Shown here piece by piece: positions 44,380-53,080 of a stretch of DNA of 64,000 nucleotides. The notes under the pieces were generated by a model, which was given only the letters and a program-made list of their open reading frames with translations, was not told the origin of the DNA and made no database searches. The stretch lies in assembly GCF_030247195.1 (NCBI RefSeq), contig NC_080670.1, forward strand, positions 209,734,546 through 209,798,545, given 5' to 3'. The position numbers and the translations under genes were made by a program. Positions within the stretch are counted from its first letter, which is position 1. Every line of letters begins with the position of its first letter. Origin of the DNA: Topomyia yanbarensis (Eukaryota; Arthropoda; Insecta; Diptera; Culicidae).

Positions 44380-44524
44380 CCAGCCTATTGCAGTACAAGC
44401 AATTTACCTGTTCGCATCAGGTTAGAAGAAATAAGCTTTACCAGTCTCATCTCACCACATGAATCCAGTTGAAAATACCTGGGAAGAAGTTGCTCCAAGT
44501 ATCATTCAAAACGGAAGCTCCCTT

Positions 44525-44816
44525 TTAGTATTTTGACATGTTGCATCTGATGACATGTTCGGTGGTATACGGTGATGGGTCGTGCAGTCGGACTTCGACT
44601 AAGTCATCGTCTATAAGTATGGAGATCTCGATTCTAACGTTGTCTTGTTTGACCAAAATTTTTCATGTGGTTCTGTCTAATGATATCCTATCGTTTACGC
44701 GCCATGTATATTTTTAGTAACTGTTCTACCTCGCGAATCGTAGGTCTTACTACAGTTTGTTTAAAGTCGACCACAGTGATCTTCTCCCGCAAGAATTTAT
44801 TCTGTGGTACACTCAT
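44525..44816 (-). pseudogene. Non-LTR ORF1 N-terminal fragment
   Basis: Minus strand from ATG 44,816: MSVPQNKFLREKI, then VVRPTIREVEQLLKIYMARK, a stop, and in another frame RIEISILIDDDLVEVRLHD, PYTTEHVIRCNM. These align with the ORF1 at 30,530-31,600 (MSLPNEAK..; KEVEQLVKVK; RIKIPVHMENDMVDVRIHDL, PRTKEDFIKQIM). The match also fixes the true ATG of that larger copy. The piece ends where the zinc-knuckle half should start. Confidence 0.65.
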
Positions 44817-45414
44817 TTTCACTACACAAGGAGGGCACTATACTGTTTGTACGATGCGATTCTAGCTTCTGCTCAGGGCGAGATGAGAAGGTAGACTGAT
44901 TTAACCCTTCGTGAATCTCTTCGGTACTTTCGGACCTTCTTTTGCCTTTTTCGGTTATATATTTTTCTAAAATGTTTTGCTTTTTGATACTTTATTTGCT
45001 TTTGATGTATAGTATGTTATGGTCAGTTGAAATTACATACTGTCAGACAAGACACAAGTTGTCCTTTTATTCCATATTGTCTTTCAGCTGTCGTTTGCAT
45101 GGTTGGCTTTCGTTTTATTTTTTTTCTTGTTGCATGTAGCCTTTTTTGATTTCTTGGGTCTTTTGTGTAGATTAATATTTGCTCGTTTCGACATTTCTGT
45201 TCTTATTTTAGATGTTTAGAATTGTCATCTTATTTTTTAGGATAGCAAAGCTGTGCCACATGATGCTCTACTGTGTGGTCTGATACACAATTCCTTTCCC
45301 TTACTTTTCCGCGTTTCCAGATGAAGCACGACTTAACTAATAGTGAAGATCGAGTAACTACTAATTCCGCTAGAATATTTAGATAGGGGAGGGGAAACCG
45401 TTATTCATGTTAAG
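44817..45414. other. T-rich stretch, no gene seen
   Basis: Plus-strand T-rich DNA giving hydrophobic frames (44,942-45,139) that reflect composition. No element ends. Confidence 0.4.
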
Positions 45415-45790
45415 AGCGGCTTGTATCAGTGTCTGTCTCGTAACGGGTGGCTGAAAGAGTACTGCTCGTTTTCTCTACAAGGTAGCTGTGACGTTCCCGT
45501 TTCCAGGGCAGATATAACCGACAGAGAGTCAGACAGGATGACGGTCGGTATTCCCTCTGGTCTCCTTGCAATCGCGAGACTAATGGCAATAGCTTCTAGC
45601 AAGAAGATAGAGCAGCTTATGGGAAGGCGATAGACCAGACCAGGTCTCATTCCGCAGGCCCCACTCCGACCCATTTCGCTGCTTGGAAGCATCAATGGAG
45701 ATCCGGACGTGGTTCGGCAAACGTTGATTTATCAGCTGTAGGAATTTTTCGTGGGCGACGAAGGGGGGGGGGGAAGCCAGCTCGTAGCGA
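45415..45790 (-). pseudogene. RNase H fragment of a non-LTR retrotransposon
   Basis: The minus strand reads GLVYRLPISCSIFLLEAIAI, SLAIARRPEGIPTVI, LSDSLSVISALETG: the middle of an RNase H domain (catalytic Glu in the LEA block, Asp in SDSLSVI). It is closest in wording to the RNase H of the relics at 12,750-14,940 and 20,380-22,790. The first Asp motif and the C-terminal GNE..AD block are missing. A G-run at 45,764-45,773 marks the left part of its coding end. An isolated fragment. Confidence 0.7.
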
Positions 45791-45874
45791 CCTTGATAGG
45801 TTTCTGTTGATGTTCGGACTTAACAAAATTAAAAAATTCCATTAGTTTTTTTTTGGAAACTAAAAAAGCTTCCT

Positions 45875-46050
45875 TTTCGGTCTACAGGTCTGCCCTCAAG
45901 AGTGCTGTCACCATTTTCGTGGTCACTAGTAGTAAACGGACTTCTTGACGAATTGGATGGTCTGAGCAACGTTGGTCTGAGATTCTATGTAGCGTGTTAA
46001 GATGATGACAATGTCATCACTGTTCTAGGAAGGAACCAACTTTCACGGAA
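45875..46050 (+). pseudogene. Reverse transcriptase fragment
   Basis: The plus strand reads STGLPSRVLSPFSWSLVVNG, LLDELDG, GLRFYVAC, stop, DDDNVITVLG. This is the P-Q-G-G-V-L-S-P-L-L-W block followed by the YADD region; PQGG has become PSR- and YADD is split by a stop. The style matches the relic at 6,500-7,060. It lies opposite in strand to the RNase H fragment just to its left, so the two are different insertions. Confidence 0.6.
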
Positions 46051-46784
46051 GTAAAAGAACTCATAGAATTTCGGTAAGTCTGAAAAGGCGTGATGGCTTG
46101 CCGAATTTCCTTTAAAAATGGGGGTTGATGTCAAAATTAATTGGCTTTGCACTTCAGCTGCATAATGCATATGCATTAATCGTTTTGTGCCCTAAAGTAG
46201 AAAGCAAAACAGGAATATCTGGAAGGAACTATCAAAGTTCAAAGAGTCTGGCAATTACAGGTGAAATGAAATCATCCCCAACGATTGCCCTAAAAGCGAT
46301 GGTAAACCTAGTACTATTCCATGATCATATTCAAAAAGGGGTGCAGACCCACAATCTTTATCGGTATTCACCAAAGGATTTGAAGGCTAACCTCAAAATC
46401 CCTCGGTAACTGATGCTCATGAACATATTCACAGATAGCATGACGACCAGGCAAGTTATTTTTATGTGGAAAAGATTTTTTATTTGAGGTTGTCATATCT
46501 GAACTAAAGGAATGACTGAACAGGGGACAACCAGACCTTATAATATTATACTGATGACACGACAGGGGACTATCGAGCATTATTGTGGGCCTTTCTATAG
46601 TTTGTCCAAAGTTCTAGATTCTACATCGGTTAGGATTTAAAGTGGTGGTATATGCACTTAAGATTTATGTCAAACAGTGTCTGCTTAGAAGCGAATCGAG
46701 GTGTAACAAGTTCGTATTTTGTTAGCGCTCTTGGTTTCAAATTTAGATGGATGTGGTAAGCATATGTAAGATCATTTGAATGTA
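46051..46784. other. Decayed, probably non-LTR interior
   Basis: No motif can be named. It lies between an RT piece and an RNase H piece on the same strand, so it may be the thumb and linker of one element. Confidence 0.3.
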
Positions 46785-47110
46785 GATGCCAGGAAACGAA
46801 ATGTCTAATGAACCGGCTAATAAAGGAGCAGTATCTCGTTTCACAAATCCTGAACCATGGTTTGGATTTACACCTAGCGACCTTAACATACAGAGCTCGA
46901 TGACTGGGAACGATCCAAAGAGTAAGCTTATCTCGGTTCACTTAAATCAGATCCTTTACTACCTTCATGAATCACTGACCATTTAACAGGCCATTTCTCT
47001 TTTTGAGGACATTTGGCCAAGATGGGAAAGTTTAAGACTATGCGGCTACCCAGTTCTCGCAAGAACAAGTATGATCTCAACGATCTTTACAAAAGGATGC
47101 TCAGATCCTG
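46785..47110 (+). pseudogene. RNase H C-terminal fragment
   Basis: The plus strand from about 46,785 reads MPGNEMSNEPANKGAVSRF followed by NPEPWFGFTPSD. In RNase H-bearing non-LTR elements the matching text is PGH.G..GNE.AD.LA..G then PEP..GI, so the last catalytic Asp (A-D) is replaced by Asn here. A downstream LCGYPVLART-like piece may be the tail. Same strand and plausible distance from the RT piece at 45,875, so it may be one dead element of the kind seen at 5,340-7,060. Confidence 0.55.
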
Positions 47111-47629
47111 AAGTGACGCAAGATAAAAAGGTTCTTTTTGAACACGTAACTTAACGGACGATTAAATATTGTCTGATGCGCTTTTAGGTGATTCACGATA
47201 TTCAATTCGATTAATTCAGTCGTTATGAGTTCTACGAACGGATGTCAAATCTTATCAAATCGAATCTTCCTCAAAAGAACTCACGGGTAGTCGTTGGTAA
47301 TAGCCCCCAAGGTCTTGAAGCACGCACAACCCGAGGAAGAAAAATATCAAGACACTTGAACAGTCAATTGTGTGAGAAAACCCATGAATGTGACATGACG
47401 ATAACGATGAAGTAATAATTGTATAAGATGTATTTATGATAGGATAGTATAAACTTGTTATATATGGTCTAATTGGCCAATTGATACGTAATACTGTCGG
47501 AGCAGGAAGTTAAATTAAACACCTCTTTCATTGCCGATAGTGCAATTTTTAAGCGATGGCCTGCATTGAGTAACTAAATTTGTGCATGAATGGCTTTACA
47601 CAAATAAAATCAAAGTTGACTTATCATAA
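47111..47629. other. No feature recognised
   Basis: AT-rich, stops in all frames. Confidence 0.35.
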
Positions 47630-47890
47630 TATCATCAGTAACTGACATCGTCTTAGCAACTAGTAAGACACTGAATTCACTCCCACTAAACCCAATGAGT
47701 CACATGTCTTATACGAATGCCTAAACAATGGGCTGATTCTCGAGAAGCAAGCACAATTATGGTTTGAGAAATAGGATTCTTCTTCCCGAGACATCACTCG
47801 GAACCAACCAGTTGCTTAGGACTTCACACTAGACGTGTGGCTCATTGGATTTAGTGTCTGATTGTCAAGCGGTACCAATTACTTACGAAG
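47630..47890. mobile_element. MITE family B, diverged copy
   Basis: Contains ATCATCAGTAACTGACATC, AGTAAGACACTGAATTCA, GTCACATGTCTTATACGAATG (compare GACACATGTGATCGCC at 50,245) and the GAAGCAAGCACAATTATGG and CCCGAGACATCACTCGG blocks found at 7,200 and 6,190 in either orientation. The ends are decayed. Confidence 0.5.
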
Positions 47891-49877
47891 TAGTGGAATA
47901 TTAGTAACTTTTAACTAGAAACATTTCCTGGTTAGAGAAACATGAAAAAGAATGAAAATTCAGAATTAGAATCAAATGCGGTACCTAACAACCCATTTGT
48001 ATGTTTTCAATTGTGTAGGTTCACCTAAAACTAGATATCAACATTCCTTATTGAGGTGCCTCCTGCTAACTATATAGCTCAATTTCAAGTGGCACTTCAC
48101 TTCAAATTGAAATCTAGATGAATGTCTATATTTATAACGAAAACACAAATCCCCGAGGGCTTTGCTTTGCAATAAAACATTTTTGATCACAAGACAGTAG
48201 TCCTATCAAAAATGTACATCAACTGATCGCCACCGATCAGATCTAACGTCACCAACCGCCAATACACCTGACTCATTTGCCCTAGGAGCATCTGACTTCC
48301 ACCCACCACGATCAAGTGTTGGTTGTCAGCAGGTCAGTAAACCAGTCCCCGAAATATTACGCAACGGTGACGCCGCCCTTCAGTATTACCCCTCGTGCGT
48401 CCAACCACCGTCACGTACTGAGGAGCGGGAGAGCGATGATCTGAATAGCACCGATGATTTGGATGACGCGCCGTTGGTCGTGACGACGGAAGGGATCTCG
48501 GTCCGTTTGACCATGATCTTGAACCATTGCAAAAGCAGCAGCAGCGGTAAGTAGCCGCAGTACAGCGACAGCCGACTTGACCGAAAACCGGTCCAAGAAG
48601 GAGCGATCCTTTTGCGGAATGCAGAATGTGGTAATAAATATAGAGCAGAAGCAGCGGTGGCTGTTGTTATTGTTGTTTACATTGCTGTTTTCTGTGGGTA
48701 ACACTGACGTTGACCAACTCTCGCGGGGCTGTGGCACTGGACCGGATTGTGCGAAGCCTCGGAAGCGCGAAAGCTATGGCGAAAAAAAAAAGCGCACACT
48801 GAAAGGAACCAGTTTTTACAGTAATAATAACAATAATACGCCACTTATGGAAAGAAACACTGACATAAATTTCGAACCAGCGTACAGCACTCATGTGCTT
48901 GGAACCCCTTACCACCCCTTTCCTCGATGAGGGGTAGGGAAATCTCGAAAAACTACTCCACCACCCGGCCGTTTTCTGCTATGCGGCGCAGGACCATCGG
49001 AGTGCGAGTTTTTCTGCGAAGCGAAATAAAAAGTAAGTCAATGCAATCAACACACACACATACAAAATGATCCATCCATCCGATGGATGCTGCTGCCGAT
49101 GCTATGGGAAGATTTTTGGCTGTCGATGACGTTAATGATGATTGCTGGAAAAACAGCAGCAACGGATGATGAGTGATCCTCTCTCTCTCTTCAACGCCTG
49201 CGGCGGCTTGTTAATGATCCACCGAGAAGAGCCTGTCGCATCTTCAAACCCCTCATCAGCGTCAACCGCCTGCCAGTGAAAGTATCACTTTACCACAAAA
49301 CCCCCAACACGGTCGACGATTTGATTCCAACCTGACCGAAATGCGGTTTTTACTTTCTTCATTTACATCTCCATTGATGATACCTCTGCCTACCCGAGAT
49401 CTACTCCGCATCCCCTTCTCACCCTTCCCCGAAAAGCAACAAAACTCTAGCGCTAATCAATCAATCAATCAACGAGGGGCGCCCGATAATTCGATAATCA
49501 ATTGTAGGTCAGATGTAGACCGCCGCAGCCGTCAGATTGACGACGAAGAGGGCGGAAACTTTTCACCGATTGAACCCGATCCGGACGTTCGGTCTCTTTC
49601 ACTTTAGCTAATCGATCCCATTAGCGCGGCGTCGCCGTCCCCGCCGCCATCCGTTCAACCGTGGGTTCGTCGTTTGCGCATCGGTTGAAGTCACTGAGCT
49701 CAAGCATTGGGACGACCGCCTGCTCTCTGATGACTGGCTATTCTGTGTATCTGCGCGCGCGACTACGACCTAGTGATTATCTTTTACTAACTATAGGTTC
49801 ATATGCCACAGTACATCTTCTGGTACTGACCTGGATTTTAAATTAATGCTTTCTCGTATTTCTCCTGCTTTTTTCAG
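47891..49877. other. CpG-rich island upstream of a signal-peptide exon; probable 5' region
   Basis: From about 48,200 the DNA is unique, CpG-rich and repeat-poor, with (CAG)n-like and (GTT)n-like runs near 48,535 and 48,665, an (AC)n tract near 49,050 and a (CT)n tract near 49,180. It ends in a branch-like TACTAAC (49,786) and TACTGAC (49,834) and the CCTGCTTTTTTCAG acceptor at 49,864-49,877. 5' UTR exons and the promoter of the gene may lie here, but I cannot place a TSS. The 108- and 117-codon overlapping frames at 48,411-48,930 are composition effects. Confidence 0.45.
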
Positions 49878-49994
49878 GGTATAAGGAAACAGTCGCCATG
49901 ATCAACAGGAGTTCGAGCCTCAAGGGGCTCGAATCGATAGGAACCTTTCTAATAGCGGTAACGTTGCTTGCCGTGACGTCACACGTTAATGCTG
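49878..49994 (+). CDS. Signal-peptide exon of an unidentified secreted or membrane protein gene
   Basis: The exon is bounded by a strong acceptor (CCTGCTTTTTTCAG, ending 49,877) and donor G|GTGAGT (49,995). After a 20-nt UTR part, ATG at 49,898 (GTCGCC before it) opens 32 codons plus one base: a polar start MINRSSSLKGLES, a hydrophobic core IGTFLIAVTLLAVT, and SHVNA, a good signal-peptidase site after Ala32. The intron that follows is phase 1, as is common after signal peptides of modular extracellular proteins such as Ig-domain adhesion molecules; that class is only a suggestion. No further exon is recognisable to the right edge, so the intron would be over 14 kb, filled with TEs. Product unknown. 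Confidence 0.65.
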
Positions 49995-50121
49995 GTGAGT
50001 TGTTGGTTTTTATTTTATATTGACGGAAATATCTGATCGTTAAAATAGAAAGGATGAATTGAATCCGCGGGTTGACATTGTTGGTGGTTAGAGTAAACAG
50101 TAACAATTAATGAACAGCTTA

Positions 50122-50447
50122 AATTGTGTTTCGACTTCATCTCGTCAGTAACAGGCACCGACATGGGACCAAGTTAGACGATGTATCTAAATTAGGGCCC
50201 AAATTAGTACTACTTAGACGCTACATGCAAACAGTTCACATGACACATGTGATCGCCTAAAGCAACTGTCTAGTCACGATTGATGTTCTGGTAAGCAAAG
50301 ACTGAAGCTCTGAATTGCTGATGAGAAAACGAAAACGAACACTTGTTTTTTGGGCTGCTTATTTCGGGAACTAAGATAAATACATCATCTAACTTGGCCC
50401 CAAGTTGGTGCTTGTTGCTGACGAGATGATTTCGAAAATTCAACCTA
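50122..50447. mobile_element. MITE family B, complete copy
   Basis: The left end reads TTTCGACTTCATCTCGTCAG and onward AACAGGCACCGACATGGGACCAAG..; the right end read inward gives TTTCGAAATCATCTCGTCAG and AACAAGCACCAACTTGGGGCCAAG: terminal inverted repeats of about 75 bp with roughly 80% identity. The length is about 326 bp and there is no protein. It lies within the first intron of the signal-peptide gene. Related copies lie at 6,025-6,495, 7,100-7,300 and 47,630-47,890, with a fragment at 11,117. Confidence 0.75.
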
Positions 50448-50914
50448 TTTTTTCAAATCTGTTTTTACTTTAAGGAAATTTTATTGCATTCAGCTCTTTT
50501 GAGATGTACTGGACTTCGTTATCATTGCACCATTGTAGCTCGTTCTTGCTCTAATGACCGTTGGCTATATTTGACAAAAACCTAGACCATCATGGCCCTC
50601 CATTTCATAAAATTTTATTGCGACAGCTACAAATCTCTTGCCAAATCATAGTTTTATTCACGAAAACAAGCTTGACTCTGCCAGGTATTTTGCCGAGAGC
50701 TAGAATTTGATACCCGGGATATGCTCGAAAACAGGTCTCGCAAAAGTTTCATTGTCGATCAAGACACATTCATTGAGTTTCATTAGCATTTGGTCATATT
50801 AGTAGCGTATTAAGCAAAACTATCACTCCGGGAGTGGGGTAGCGAGATGGTTGACCTACTACAAACTCCGTCCAAGTACTCCTGAGTGGTTTAGACTACC
50901 TCTTTTCCTATTGC
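50448..50914. other. No feature recognised
   Basis: AT-rich join between the MITE and the R1-type relic, including a GGGAGTGGGGTAGCGAGATGG stretch near 50,831 that does not form a clear box A/box B pair. Confidence 0.35.
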
Positions 50915-50954
50915 CTAGGGATCACTTGGTGTGAATACTGAAAGCCATTTTTTG

Positions 50955-51026
50955 CTGGTAAGGGTCATTCTCAACAGGCTGGCTAACAGAGTAGTTAGCC
51001 AGCCTGTTGAGAATGACCCTTACCAG
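50955..51026. repeat. Exact inverted repeat, 33-bp arms, 6-nt spacer
   Basis: The left arm 50,955-50,987 starts CTGGTAAGGGTCATTC. The right arm 50,994-51,026 is its exact reverse complement. The spacer is AGAGTA. The duplicated part is the R1-type RT coding segment around VRVILNRLAN; the left arm is the extra, inverted copy, since the right arm is the one in frame with the upstream RT text. Confidence 0.97.
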
Positions 51027-52115
51027 GAGTTTACCAAGAGTATCCAGTAGCCATATAGGCCAATACGCTGTTAGATCTCCAGGAGACTTCCCTGTTTTTG
51101 GTAAAAACACTATCTTCTGGATCTTCCATCCATCTGGTAGGTAGCCTTCGTCCAGGCATTTCTATAGTACTGTCCTGAACATGTCCGGAAACGCCAGGAT
51201 CACGGGCTTCAGTGCCACGTTTGGGATACCATCCGAACCAGGGAGCTTTCTTTGCTGGAAGTCATTTTTCCACTGTAAGGAACCGGTCGTTGGAGACCCG
51301 TGCATCGGTAAGCCACCCTCCACGATAGTCTTCAATTTCTCAGCACATCTTTCAGTTGGCGTCGTTGGACCTTTGATCTTGGCCAACACGCACGGTGAGC
51401 GTTGTCCCAGGGGTTAGCGTCTACTTCTCTGCACGGCTCCTTATAGCCTTATAGGCCTTACTCAATACTATCTCACGGTTAAAAGCGGCCCTGGTCACCC
51501 GGAATATTACCTTATGCTCTTCTCTTACAGCCCCCGATCTTGCTATCTGAATGCATCTTGGCTTTTAGGCTGGCAACACGGAGAATGCTGAGCCCTTCAT
51601 TCCACTAATACGCTGGACGCCAATAGTTCTTCAGCTTCAATTACCTCGGCCTTGTTACGTCAAATTTCCTCCGGCGTTCGGAATTGGAGCGATTCTGTCT
51701 GCACGAAGTGCTTCGGCCTTTGTCCAAGTCATCCGCGTTAGAGTACAGTTCCACCGATCAATGGCGTAGTGGATCGCCTGGTGGTCGATGGATGTGTGTA
51801 TTAGTGAGCATCACCGATCGTATTAACGGAATGTGCTAGCGAAACCTCAGTTGCATAGCTTTACATCCAGCTTAGCCAGGGCGTCCAACAATCTGTAACC
51901 TCTTTCGTTGGTCGGCCTGTTACCTCACTCCACGGCCCAAGCGTTAAAGCCCCCTGGTGCGTTCGATTGTATTGCTCTGGTGTTCACCTTGGGAAGCATA
52001 ATAGCTACATACGAATACACCGTTGATATTGGCTTTCTTGGATTTCCATCATCCCTCCACTATTCACCGCCATGCTACAGTTATCGGGAGGTGCATGATA
52101 CGATTATAGTAACGT

Positions 52116-52489
52116 TTAACCCTTTACGACGCAGTGGGAAGTTATAGTCACTATGGTGATCAGCGACCCCAAAAAACCCCTAGAAGATATTAGAGGTCAA
52201 TATAAAAAACAAAATTTAGACAAACCCAGTCGCCATATTGGATCCGCCAATTTTTATTTAACAATTCTAACGTCAGAATCAATATCAGCGACCCCGAAAA
52301 CCCCCTTGTAAGACGTTTTAGGCCACTATAAAAAAACATGAAATTTAGTCAAACACAGTCGCCATATTGAATCCGCCATTTTGAAGTTTACATTTTCGAC
52401 GTCAGAATCAGCGACCCCGAAAACCTATTTTAAGCTAAAAATGACAGTATTAACAATGAATAAAAAAAATTCGCGTTACAAAGGATTAA
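52116..52489. mobile_element. Complete TTAA-flanked (piggyBac-type) MITE with internal tandem units
   Basis: The left boundary is TTAA (52,116-52,119) followed by CCCTTTACGACGC. The right boundary is GCGTTACAAAGGA followed by TTAA (52,486-52,489); read inward the right end is TCCTTTGTAACGC, an imperfect inverted repeat of the left. Inside, units of about 122-126 bp start with CAGCGACCCC near 52,161, 52,287 and 52,409 and carry TCGCCATATTG, ATCCGCCA and ATTTTCGACGTCAGAATC. TTAA duplications with CCCT-type ends point to piggyBac mobilisation. It interrupts the R1-type relic, so it is younger. A partial copy lies at 1-342. Confidence 0.75.
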
Positions 52490-53080
52490 AAAGCTTCAAA
52501 AGCCTCAAGCCTGGAGTGTTTTGACACCGTGTGGGATTCACTTGCTAGCCTAACCACTAAAGCACTCATTACCCTTCTTCTGTCCCCACGGAACTACATC
52601 AAAGTATACCTTCTGGGGGACACGTTGTGCTTTTATATCCCCTCTTTCGTTGGCTCACTTCTTCCACAATGAACTTGGAGCCTCGCTTGATAGATCTATT
52701 TAGTTCCCGACATTCCTTTTGTTTTTCGTAAATGTCTCCACCTATTGCGCCATTTCAATCTTCTGCGTACTTGAGCCATTTGTTAACTAGAACATTCTCC
52801 AGTGGTAAAGCTATTTTGCTCTGGATTTCGTGGGCTTTTTAGATCCCAGCTTTATCGCGATCTACTCGGATAGTCCCCGTGGGTATACTCACCTTACTCC
52901 GACTGAGAGTTGGCTGGCGGCGTAATTTCTCTCGATACCGCTACCTGTTTTCTTAAGTGGTGGTGGGATTTCTCGCGACACCGATGTCCGTTTAGTGAGC
53001 CAATTAGACCCGGCGGTGGACTTAGCCTACTCAACGGGCACACTGAGAGGTACAGAGGTCTGTCGCAAATTTTCACTGCA

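Larger units (their letters stand above)
50915..53080 (-). pseudogene. R1-type non-LTR retrotransposon relic (possible ORF1, endonuclease, start of RT)
   Basis: Reading the minus strand: at about 51,950-51,860 FNAWAVE, TNERGYRLLDALAKLDVKLC, then SIDHQAIHYAIDRW near 51,780: the endonuclease with its G-D-F-N-A and S-D-H motifs (here SIDH). At 51,389-51,162 PGSDGIPNVALK (A-P-G-P-D-G-I-P-N-E-A-L-K), then WKIQKIVFLPKTGKSPGD and LLDTLGKLLVRVILNRLAN, all typical of the R1 group. The RT then runs into a fold-back palindrome at 50,955-51,026 and ends. A TTAA MITE (52,116-52,489) splits the relic. To its right, 52,490-53,080 may be ORF1 (SKIALPLENVLVNK-like text), less certain. Confidence 0.75.

Noticed and set aside
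48411..48930. Frames of 108 and 117 codons near the signal-peptide exon
   Set aside because: They overlap on opposite strands and include Asn runs from a GTT/AAC-type repeat; no splice signals join them to the 49,878 exon.
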